A stretch of DNA of 64,000 bases from contig CM060691.1 of NCBI GenBank assembly GCA_030686995.1, positions 60,588,338 to 60,652,337 on the forward strand. The letters run 5' to 3'. The notes below the pieces were generated by a model, which searched no databases, had not been told where the DNA came from, and saw only the letters and a program-made list of their open reading frames with translations. This document shows, piece by piece, positions 43,921-53,730 of this stretch. Source of the DNA: Artemisia argyi (taxonomy: Eukaryota; Streptophyta; Magnoliopsida; Asterales; Asteraceae). The first letter of the stretch is position 1. Each line of letters begins with the position of its first letter. The position numbers and the translations under genes were made by a program.

Positions 43921-45716
43921 TGATCACATATTCTAAGCTCATAAGCTTTACATGTTTATAATCACTTTAAGGAAACTATGTTAGGATCTATATCTTGATA
44001 GATCTCGAGCCAATAGATCGTTAGCCTACTAATGTAATCACCAGTAATAATAAGTTAGATAATCTCTGTGAGCTTGTAATTATTGCGGAATATAAAAACA
44101 AACTTATATACTAAACTTGATCTTCTATAGATCAATATACTTTCACTAATAATGTTATGAAACTCGTCCATAATACAATGACCTAGGGTTCCTTATATAC
44201 TAGTGGAAACCCTAACCTTTCTTACAAGAAATGAATAATAATAAACTAATAGAAGATATTCTACATATCTTGTCCTAAATTACATAAGTTCTATCCACGG
44301 ATTAACTCTATCCGTAGGATCTCTATACGTCCGCAGGAACCAGTCATCAGCAGAAACACTCTAAGCTTCCGCAGGAACCTGTCAGCAGTATCAGTCAGCA
44401 GTAACTTCAATAATTCCTTACAAACTAATTCACAAAAATCAATGGCAATTTTATACGTAAAAGCAGAATAACAAGATAAGAAAAAATTACCTCAAGTTCT
44501 AAACTCAACTAATCACAAATCGACTTTGTTGCTTAAACAAGAGTGAAACCATTAATTCTGATAAATTTAACGAATCTAGGGTTTCATTACTTAAATATTG
44601 TAAATCCGACGATGACAACGGTGATAGTAATCAGTGACGGTGGCCGATGACGATGATGGTGTTTGGTGGCCAGTGATGGTGTTTGTGATGCTATTGGTGG
44701 TTTGATAGAAATAGAATGGGTGTGAGGGGTGTGTGAAAGATAGAAATAGAATGGCTTAACATATTTAGATACCTCGACTTTTAAAAAAAATAGTTCTAAG
44801 TAATTTTTTGCCCACTTTTATCTTTAGTAAAGCTTTAGTCAGCAAAAGCTTCAAAGATGGTTTTAGTTACTTTTTGTCCCTTTTAGTCACTAAATGGCTT
44901 TATTTTGTAATGTATTATACACCAAAGTCATATTCTCCATTATACACCAAACTAAAGTGAGTTAGGTTAGTGTTTTAGGCTTCAAAATACCACAAGAGAA
45001 AGTTTGGTTCTACCTAGTTAGGACTCGATATCTAGATTAGTTTTGTAAAAGTGTAAGTGATGTTATATGGTTTTCTCCGACAAGAACGGAGCTTGTAGAA
45101 TTAGTGAAGTAACTCTCGAGTAGAGAACTCGTGGAGTGAAGTAGGGAAAAGAGAAGTTTCGTAACTGAACTACTATAAATCTTCGTGTTTGGTTTGATCT
45201 ATTATTTATTTATTGTATTACATTTATTCATACATATTGTTATTCTTGTTCATAATAAGTTTCAAATCTAAATTTTAAAAAGCAAAACTCTAAAAAAACC
45301 CTTTTAATTTTTCACAATATATCAATGTGTCTCACTGTTAAAACATGTAATAAAACTTTTTTTTTTTTTTTTTAATTAACCGTATTGAGGTTTTAAATAA
45401 ATGAAAGTGCACTTGATGCATATTCTAGTTAGCAAAATGTAATATTATACTCAAATGTAGTACACTAACTGAAAGCAGATTTTATGATATGGTAAAATAT
45501 GTACGGGTAAAATTAAGAAATGGTTTGTTATTACTTTTTGTTATTAAAACTAAATAATTATTTTAGAACAAACAAATATAACAATGCTGACACTTTTTGT
45601 GAGACGGCGGGAGTAATATTTTTCAAATCCTTAAAAAATTCACATTGATGATTTTATTTTGTTAACGGCTTTTCTTTATTGTTGACGTCGGCAAAACGAG
45701 CTACCGAATTTATTAA
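43921..45716. other. Host/repeat spacer without genes
   Basis: TGTTAGGATC near 43979 could start an LTR, but no partner end is seen. A Copia-like LTR fragment with AACTCGTGGAGTGAAGTAGG and CTACTATAAATC lies at 45105-45240. The rest is unassigned AT-rich DNA. Confidence 0.4.
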
Positions 45717-45725
45717 TATATTTTT
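45717..45725. repeat. 9-bp target-site duplication TATATTTTT, left
   Basis: Identical to 49113-49121. Nine bases is the Mutator-superfamily signature. Confidence 0.88.
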
Positions 45726-46024
45726 GGAAAAAAGTTATAAATACATAATGTACTTTAAAAAAAACTCATTATGCTCTATGAACTCTACATATTGTCATTA
45801 TACATAGCAATTTTCATTTTATTTTGATATTTACTGACGTGGAATGCAATTTCCATTTTTATAATATCTAATTTACCTATGTGGATGCCATGTAGGCTTG
45901 CCAGCATGGACAAAGACCCAAAACACCCTTTTAAACCCGATTTTGCTCATCCCCCTTTCTTTCACACAAACCCTAATCAAATTAACATCACAAACCCTAA
46001 TCAAATAATTGGAATTAGATCTCA

Positions 46025-46165
46025 ATGTCGACAGCCAGTTCATCATCCGTTAACAGACGTCGTGTGCTACCAACTCAATGTAAGTGTAACAGACCACTTG
46101 CAAGGCGAACTACTTGGACTCCCAATAATCCAGGGCGAAGGTTTCTTAATTGTCGTTATTCAAAT
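46025..46165 (+). pseudogene. GRF-type zinc-finger protein, first exon only
   Basis: 47 residues from ATG 46025. A Ser-rich start is followed by CKCNRPLARRTTWTPNNPG and RRFLNCRYSN, the first half of a GRF zinc finger (C-x-C…C). A GTAAGT donor follows at 46166. In GRF proteins the next exon supplies the remaining zinc ligand and usually a coiled coil or membrane helix; here the sequence runs into T-rich DNA and no such exon is found. The exon sits 100 bases inside the MULE's left TIR, so it is a passenger gene of the element. GRF fingers bind single-stranded nucleic acid in other proteins; a role in transposition is conjecture. Confidence 0.75.
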
Positions 46166-46309
46166 GTAAGTTATATGATTACTTACTAATTAATTAACTT
46201 TTCCCCAAATGTGGATAGATTAGGGTTCCAAATATGTTTTTTTTTTTTTTTTTAATTTATTTATTTATTATTATTATTTTTTTTAATACTTTTTACAGAT
46301 CCATGGTCA

Positions 46310-48687
46310 TGTTCAATGCAATGCCTTTTATTGACACAGAAAGCCTCATCTCCCTTCCTAATCTCAACCTCTCTAAAACCACTAGGATAAACAGACCACC
46401 ATCTATAATATGAATCAAAGTAATAATAAGTAAACAATGTAGATTTAGGCAACAAATTAAAGGACATAAAGAATGTACATTTAAACAATAAAAAAATCAA
46501 ACTTACCTTATCTTATTTATCATGATTCTTAGATGTCTCCTTGCACTTGGAGTAATTGAATCTTCCAAGTCCATAGCCTTTTTGTTCATGGACCAAACCC
46601 TTTGCATGATGTAAATCCTTATGTCTTCTAACATGGTGATAATAGGTTTTCCTCTTGCATTTAAAATTCTACTGTTGAATGCTTCAGATATGCCATTTTC
46701 AAATGCTGCAGTGCTTCTATCCATTTCAAAAAAAGCCCTGGACCAAGTGTTTGGGTTATGTTCAACTAACCACTTATGAGCCTCCTCATCCAATATCTTT
46801 ATCTGCTCCATGTATTGATCAAACTGTTCTTTTATTGTGGAAGCAGCTGCTGCCCAGAACAATCTTTTGTATTGAAGTCCACTCCATTTCTTCTTAAAAT
46901 TGGCATAGATATGCCTAGTGCATTGTCTATGTTCTGAATCAGGTAACAATATGCTTACAGCTTCTAGTAATCCCTGTTAACATTAATGCATCAGATTATA
47001 AACATTCCTCATATACAAAAGTGAAGATAATAAGTGTAAATTAGCTTACCTTATGTGCATCAGAGATGATAGTAATACCACTTTCAGAACCCAAATTCAA
47101 ATCATCATGCAACAAAGAAAGGAACCAGCACCAATTGTTTTTGTTTTCTACACCAACAACAGCCCATGCTATAGGAAACATTTGGTTATTAGCATCCCTA
47201 CCAATTGCTGTAAGTAACTGCCCTTTACATGTATGGGTTAAGAAACAGCCATCCAAACCAATTACTCTCCTACAGCCATCTGTCCAACCTGCCTTCAGAC
47301 CCAAGAAACAAATATACATTCTTTTAAAGTACATGAGTCCATCAGATTTTTCTTCTAAGTCCAAGTGGCAAGTGGAACCTGGGTTAGACTCTAAAATTGC
47401 TTGTCTATATTCCCACAGCCTACTGTAATGTTCAACTAGAATTCCTTCATGATCAAACAATGCACACTGTTTCGCCCTTTTACATTGTCCAAGACTTACC
47501 TCAATCCTATATTTCTCCTTAATTGAATTTTGCATATACTTGTAAGTTAACCATGGATTGTCTATTATCTCCCTTGTATAATGATGAGCTATCCACTTAT
47601 AAGTCACCAAAGATCCTAATGAATAATTTCTACAACATTTATGATCAGGATACAAAGTCTTAATTTGAAAAGACTTCTCGGTACTCATCCAACTAGCCCA
47701 TAGTCTGAATGTGCAATCCACCATGTTTACAAGCCTTTGTTTCTCTTCCTTTTTCTTTTTTGCCCATCTCTCTGTTGTTTGCTTGCTTATTTTACTAGCC
47801 TATGAATCACCCTCACCAGCTTTACTACTCTCAGCCTCATCCCTAGTGTCCATTTCCCCCCTTTTACCAGCACATTTACCTAAACTTACATCTCTACCAC
47901 AATACACAAGCAACTTATGGCTATCATTTTGCATGTACCAAAGCTGGTATCCACCTGCAACACCATAATTTGCTAAGCATTGCTTAAGTTGAGTGGGAGA
48001 CTCAAACCTCATACCTAAAAATGGTTTACATTCATCCCAGGGTGTCTGTGGGTCAAAAGCAGGATATTGAACACCTTTTTTGGCCTTATACTTATTCTTT
48101 ATTATATCATCCTCTCGGTCATCAACCTCTAGCATATACCTACCATTTAAATTAGGTATAGGATCATCAATAAAACCAATGAACTTACCATCCCCAACTA
48201 GCTTATTCAACCATGGATCATCATTAGAAATTTTGGGGATTTGGACCTCTTCCTCACCCTCTGTTTGAAAATCCACAAAATCCTTAACATCATCTAAGTT
48301 TTCTTGTTTGTCATTATCAGAGAAGTCACTGTCACTATCTGGACTAACCAAATTATCATTTTTTTCCATTTCCATAACATTATAACCATTATGCTCAGAA
48401 TATAAGTCCATCTTACAATCATTTTCAATGGCTGCTATAACAAACTCAGCTAAATGTTCATCTGTTTTAAGCTCTTTCAGACCTATATTTAGTGGGACAC
48501 CAGGTTTACTGTAGTAAAAGGACTGAGGAGACACAAGTACTAGTCTGCGGATAAGTGGAAAAAACTCACTAAATATTAGCCCTTGGAAATCAATGTCTTC
48601 AATTACACGATGGTCGCCTTCCAGATACTGAAGTGGGTTAGTCACGAAAACGCCATCGTGGTAAAGGTTGATGGTGAAATTAACCAT
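46310..48687 (-). pseudogene. PB1-domain / MuDR-type transposase, disrupted
   Basis: The reading frame runs from ATG 48687 to a splice donor after 47050 and is interrupted by one in-frame TAG at 47800-47802. The N-terminus (~1-110) is a PB1-like domain (VNFTINLYHDGVFV). An acidic linker and a MuDR N-terminal DNA-binding region (VQYPAFDPQTPWDECKPFLG…) follow. The catalytic core has D in IGLDGCFLTHTCKG and D in ISDAHK|GLLEAV. Exon 2 is 46507-46973 (LLPDSEHRQCTRHIYANF). Exon 3 starts at 46402 (RWWSVYPSGFREVEIRKGDE) and breaks off near 46310, before the CxCx…CxH SWIM zinc finger that normally ends these proteins. The nonsense codon and the missing SWIM domain make it non-functional. Confidence 0.85.
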
Positions 48688-49112
48688 CTTTCACCAGATC
48701 TGCAAAATTAGGGTTTCAGATATAAATTAGGGGTTTAAAATTTTAGCATTTACAAGAGAAATTAACAACCATAAAATGATAAATACATGTTTATATTAAC
48801 ATACCTTTAAGCAATCGAAGCCAATTTTGACAGATTTACTGGATATGTAAATTAGGGTTTCGTGTGTGTTTAATTAGCGGGAAATGATAGTTAGTGTGAT
48901 TATATAGGTGTTTTTTAAGGGTCTTTGTCCACGCTGGCAAGCCTACATGACATCCACATAGGTAAATTAGAAATTATAAAAATGGAAATTGCATTCCACG
49001 TCAGTAAATATCAAAATAAAATGAAAAATGCTATGTATAATGACAATATGTAGAGTTCATAGAGCATAATGAGTTTTTTTTAAAGTACATTATATATTTA
49101 TAACTTTTTCCC

Positions 49113-49121
49113 TATATTTTT
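49113..49121. repeat. 9-bp target-site duplication TATATTTTT, right
   Basis: Directly follows the right TIR end TTTTTCCC. Confidence 0.88.
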
Positions 49122-49692
49122 CCATTCTTCGTTTTTCAAAAAAATAATAATAAATAAATAAATTAAAAAAAAGAAAAAAAGAAAAAAAGAAAAGAAAGAA
49201 AGATGTATTTAAAGAATATTACTCAAACATTCCCTTTATACTCATCTTTACTACGTATGCAAAAAAAATGTCAACCTTTCGCTTGCTTAAAAACTTACAA
49301 ACTGAGTTATTACTACATTTTTTTTAGAAAAATACTCTTACTTATAAAATGTGATACAATCTATTAAATATTTAAATAATTAATTACAATTTAATCCATA
49401 AACTTTTACTCATATATTAAAAAAAATCAAATAAATTCACACAATGACAAATTGATTGCTATCTATAAATGTAATAAGTGAATTAATCATACAACCTTTA
49501 ATTAATTAAAAGAAAGTAAAAGCTTTAAATGGCCGTTTGGTTTTTGAATTCAAAATTCCAAAACTCTAAATTCTTGAATTTCAGTTATTAAGAATTTAAA
49601 ATTTCGAAATTTAAAATATCTTCGTATGTTTGGTTGACAGAAATTTATAATTGAAATCTGTCATTATATTTACTATTGCAATTTTTTAGGGA
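49122..49692. other. AT-rich spacer
   Basis: A-rich runs with AAAGAAA phrases at 49140-49210; nothing else recognised. Confidence 0.5.
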
Positions 49693-49700
49693 GTGACGGA

Positions 49701-50100
49701 TAGGGGTGTCAAAAAACTGGGCCCGACCCCGAAACTGATTAAGCCTATTCGGGTTGGGTTACTATGGTCAAAAAATTTATTCGGGTCAACCCGAGTAACC
49801 TGAATACTAAATACGGTCGGGCATTTTGTTGGAAAATTTTGTAACTCGGGTTCGGGTAGATTCGATTGACTCGAATACTTTTTTTTTTTTTGAATATAAA
49901 TTTTATAAATAAACGAGTAAAAACAAGCAATTTTAAACATTTTACTCGTATTTAGATTGACCCGAATTGACCCGACTCGAGTTGACACGAAACTACTAAT
50001 CCGAATTCAAATAGGGTCGGTTAGGGTATGAAAATTTTAACCTTAACTCGACTTTGACCCAACCAAAATTGACCTCAACCCGACCCGATTAACACCCCTA
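49701..50100. mobile_element. hAT-like MITE
   Basis: It starts TAGGGGTGTCAA and ends TTAACACCCCTA. The 8-bp flanks GTGACGGA (49693-49700) and ATGACGGA (50101-50108) differ at one base. The interior is rich in TCGGGT/CCCGA phrases and non-coding. An 8-bp duplication and TAGGGGTG termini fit hAT. Confidence 0.8.
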
Positions 50101-50555
50101 ATGACGGATTTCCTTTGCTTAAAAAAAATTACAAAAAATATGTTTCCTTGTAAATTAAAGTTCCTCACTTTTTTAAGCAATCATAATTCTTCTCATTTTA
50201 GCAATTTATGAAATTTTAAATTTTATTTAAGATACCAAACATAATATTTGGTGTAAATTAATATCCAAATGTCATGGTATTTGTACGACCTAATTTTGGA
50301 TTGCCAATACAATCAATCTACTTGGACAAAAATTTCCGCTTCTTGAATATCCACGAAGGCGATAGGATTCTAAGGGGGTGGCAACCTTGCAGTTTGGAGG
50401 GCTCGGCAAGGCTTGCCGATCGGCAAGCAAGATTGCCACTGGGTCGGCAACCACCGATCGGTGGTCTATGCGGTTTGATACACCGAATTGGGAGGAGATT
50501 TCCAAGGAATATATGAACGTTGCATTCAATTTTTGGGGACGTTAGTGAGGTTTTC

Positions 50556-50557
<2 letters not shown>

Positions 50558-50592
<35 letters not shown>
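50558..50592 (+). repeat. Poly-A run
   Basis: About 35 consecutive A in the 5' leader of the Myb-like gene. Confidence 0.9.
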
Positions 50593-50599
<7 letters not shown>

Positions 50600-50686
50600 A
50601 AAATCTCACAATTACAATTTAAATTACACACAATATTTCAAATTAATATTCCAAACATTCAAATCAATCTCTTTCAAAAAACAACT

Positions 50687-52191
50687 ATGGAGCCTAAATC
50701 CAAACATGGTTCAAGCTCACACAAAGGTCGAGGACGTGGGTCTCGATCACAATCCGGTCCATCCCAATTCACGCATCCGCAACCTCTTAATCAACCTTAC
50801 TATCCCCAACCTCCAAATCGCACCCAAATTCCAACTCAACCTTACTATCCCCAACCTCCAAATCAAAACTTTTATCCTCTAAATCAACCTCAACCACAAC
50901 CGCAATATTATCAACAACCTCCTCCAATGAATCCGGCCAATTATAATATTTTAATGACTAATGAATTTAATCCATTCAACGACTACCGTGACGGTCGATC
51001 AAGACGTGAACCGAGTGTAGAACGTCAATTACCAATTTACGATAATGAAGATGACGAAATTGAATTTGTCCCCGAAACTCAATTTACAAATACAACGGGT
51101 AAGTTTTACTAATTTTTTTAGTCATATATGTATATATATAAATTTTTTAAAATTGTATTTTTATTTTAAATCGTATACATTTTTTTTTAAATTGTATACA
51201 TTATTGTTTTGTTATTAATTAGGTGAAGGAGAAAATGATGATGAAGAAATTGTAGAAATACCAAAACCGACTAAAGCTAGAAGCATACCTTGGACAACGG
51301 AAGATGAGGTCGCTTTGGCAAAAGCTTGGGTGCATATCTCGACTTGTCCAAGAGTCAGGAATCAACAAAAGTCGGCAAGCTTTTGGGGAAGAATCCTTGA
51401 ACATTTCTCTCAAAACGTGCCAAATCATGAACGAACACACCATGGCTTGAACACAAAATGGAAAAATATGAATGCCGAAATGAATATTTTTAACGGCCTC
51501 TACATCCAATCGGTATATTTTTATCGTATATTTTTTTTATATAGTTTATATTTGATATGATTGTATTAATTTATATTTATTACTTTTATAATTGTAGAAC
51601 CGTCTTCGAGATAGTGGTTGTGACGATCTTGACGTGATGAAAAATGCCATGGCCGATTTAAAAAAAAAAACAAAAGGCAAGACTTTTGGACACATTGATG
51701 CTTGGGAAATTGTAAGGAAAAATGAAAAATGGTTGGAACAACCAATTGTGGGACAAACATCATCGTCTAATTCTGATAAGCGGAAAAAGTCGTCTGAATC
51801 GAGCAACGACAATGTTGAGACAATTATTCCGGATTTGAATGAAGACACTACTCCTACCCGAAAAAGACGGGGCAAAAAGAGCGTTTCTGAGTCGTCTACA
51901 AGTAATAGTGTTGCTGCGACTTTTGAAATTTATGCTTCAAAGAAATCACAACTATTAGAGGAGTCGCTAGAGAAAAAACATGCAAAGGATGAGTTGGCCG
52001 AAAAATTGATGGCGGCACAAGTACAAGGTGTGCAAGAAAAGGCCTTTATCCGAGCTTTTAAGTTTTTCAACGAACCGCACGATAACATAGAAGATCCGGA
52101 CATGCAGGAAATTGCAATAAAAAAAAACGTGAATTCGCAGCAAACTATGGATGGCCTTGCAATTTTTAGTTTTATTTATGGTTTTTTTTAA
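50687..52191 (+). CDS. Myb/SANT-like, NAM-associated domain protein (Harbinger ORF1 type), three exons
   Basis: The exons are 50687-51098, 51223-51512 and 51598-52191. All junctions are GT-AG and in phase, giving 431 residues. The N-terminus is rich in Pro, Gln, Tyr and Asn (PYYPQPPN repeated). The Myb/SANT-like domain spans about 150-240 (IPWTTEDEVALAKAWVHIS, SFWGRILEHFSQNVP, WKNMNAEMNIFNGLYIQS). A region typical of NAM-associated proteins follows (CDDLDVMKNAMADLKKKTKG, FGHIDAWEIVRKNEKW), then a basic patch RKRRGKK and a long C-terminal coiled coil. Plant proteins of this build are often annotated as glutathione S-transferase T3-like, which is a misnomer. In PIF/Harbinger elements the Myb-like partner helps bring the transposase to DNA in the nucleus. 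The frame is fully open, so the gene may still be expressed. Confidence 0.75.
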
Positions 52192-52384
52192 GTATTATGT
52201 AATAATCCTTGAATTATTATTAATAAAATAGTTGTTTTTTATTAATTGTTTAATTATGTTTTTTTAATTTAAATTATATAATTAATACACATTTAATGCT
52301 TGCCATTAGGCAAGATTGCCACTTAAAAATGAAGATTAGGCAAGATTAGGCAAAAAATTAGTTGGACAACCATGATTGGTTGTT

Positions 52385-52562
52385 TGCTTCACATGTAATA
52401 CTACTGTTAGTTTTTAACGCAGGAAATTGATTGTGAGATTTAGCTAGTGACATTTGTTCCTTACTTTTTTCGACATCTTTTTTTCTTGTATGTCTTCGAA
52501 GATTATTACCCACTTTTTCAATATTGATCTTGAAACGGATTATTACTTTGGAAAGGTGTTTC
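52385..52562 (+). repeat. Left arm of a long-range inverted repeat
   Basis: Matches the complement of 60302-60475 at roughly 85-90% by eye (shared GTTAGTTTTTAACG, GTGAGATTTAGCTAGTGAC and CTTGTATGTCTTCGAAGAT). The arms point inward and are about 7.7 kb apart. Confidence 0.85.
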
Positions 52563-52571
52563 ATATATAGA

Positions 52572-52600
52572 CTAGTCGCATGACGCGTCCGATGGACGGG
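52572..52600 (-). mobile_element. Helitron 3' end (minus strand)
   Basis: On the minus strand a CGTCC/GGACG stem with a 3-base loop is followed by ten bases and then CTAG and T. The matching 5' end was not found. The element would extend rightward over 53-59 kb. Confidence 0.5.
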
Positions 52601-53248
52601 CTAGCGTCATGTAAATTTAATAATATTATTACTTATTAGGTCCATACATTTAAGTTTAAAGTTACATATTTATTTTGTTAATGATAAACATATCGTTCCA
52701 AAATTGTCTAATTGCATATTATCATTTTAAAAATTAAAACATAGATATGCAAAGTGATAAAAATCGTAAATAAAATTAAAACATAATTAAGACATTAAGT
52801 CTTTAATATTGGAATCAATACTATCCATCTTCAAAGAGTATATCGATGGTCTAACATTGGGGGATAGTATAATGATTAAGACATGATTAAGAGGTTCATA
52901 ATTTTCATATTTGAATATCTATCATGTACATATCGATCAGGAAGGATTAAACTTATAAATAAAAGAAGCAAACATTTATCAAATTAAAGGCTCAAAGATT
53001 GTTGTTGTATAGTTACATGACCCGCTCAAAATGTCGCATCAATTAGAATAAAACATACATAATAGTCAAAAACGAACTTCACATTTTATAACTATGTAGT
53101 TTACATTTCATAGATATCCAAATACATAAGTTGAACATGACACTCTATGAAACATCTTTTATAGACTTCCCATTTGTCCTTTCTGCTATGATAAGAGAAT
53201 TCAAAGTCTGGAGTTGCAACCTCTCCTTAGAACATTAGTGTAGTATTC

Positions 53249-53363
53249 AGGTAAAGTACATATTAATAGTTAGCGAAAGGTGAGTGTTACCATGGCCCGT
53301 ACAATTCACGTAAAGTACATATTAACAATTAGTGAAAGGTGAGTTTCACCATTGCCCATACAA
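53249..53363. repeat. 59-bp tandem duplication
   Basis: GTAAAGTACATATTAA…GCCCGTACAATT occurs twice with about seven differences. Confidence 0.85.
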
Positions 53364-53567
53364 TTGTTCTTCGCAATGGAGCAATGAGAAGTACGTATGC
53401 TATGCCTTCATGTACACACAAAATACAATATACATTAAACAAAGTAATTGTAGTTTCCCGTCATTATGATTAGTTAGTTAATACACAAATTTTTGTATAC
53501 ATAATACATAATATAATATAATGTTCGGTTAATAGCTATTGGGTGCAAGAAATGCATAAAATATGCG

Positions 53568-53727
53568 TGATAGAACTACCAGATCTCTTGCACTAAAACC
53601 GTTAGCAGCACATTGTGCTTTGAGTGTAGTAATGTTGCCGAAAATAGCACACACTGTGAGACTCTCGTTTGCTAAAGATATTCTTCCATCTTTTCCCCAA
53701 CGATAGTGGCCAAAATGGTACCTTAAT
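53568..53727 (-). pseudogene. Class III peroxidase exon fragment
   Basis: After a T-rich tract and CAG acceptor (53728-53730), the minus strand encodes KVPFWPLSLGK then, after a small frameshift, DGRISLANESLTVCAIFGNI and TTLKAQCAANGFSARDLVVL. This matches the segment of secretory plant peroxidases from the W-x-V-x-x-GRRDG motif to DLVVLSG. Homology stops exactly before the GxHTIG motif that carries the proximal haem-binding histidine. The frame is broken by a 2-base loss in the GRRDG codons. No other peroxidase exon is seen, so this is a captured or relic fragment. It lies 1 kb inside the Helitron end at 52572, which makes Helitron capture a plausible route. Confidence 0.75.
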
Positions 53728-53730
53728 CTG

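Larger units (their letters stand above)
45726..49112. mobile_element. MULE (Mutator-like) transposon with 194-bp TIRs
   Basis: Inverted repeats 45726-45919 and 48919-49112 begin GGRAAAAAGTTATAAATA and end at a CAAAGACCC phrase. A perfect 9-bp duplication TATATTTTT flanks the element. It carries a GRF zinc-finger exon on the plus strand just inside the left TIR and a PB1/MuDR-type transposase gene on the minus strand from the right TIR. Both genes are broken where they would meet (about 46170-46310), which points to an internal deletion. It is non-autonomous in its present state. Confidence 0.92.
50371..52326 (+). mobile_element. PIF/Harbinger-like element carrying only the Myb-like gene
   Basis: TAA flanks both sides (50371-50373, 52324-52326). 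The ends GGTGGCAACCTTGC and (complement) AGTGGCAATCTTGC form a short imperfect inverted repeat at 50374 and 52323. The only gene is the spliced Myb/SANT-like protein at 50687-52191, the usual partner protein of Harbinger transposases. No transposase gene is present. The left subterminal region has several TTGCCGATCGGCAA palindromes, plausible binding sites. Confidence 0.55.

Noticed and set aside
43921..45716. LTR starting TGTTAGGATC near 43979
   Set aside because: No terminal partner or duplication could be identified.
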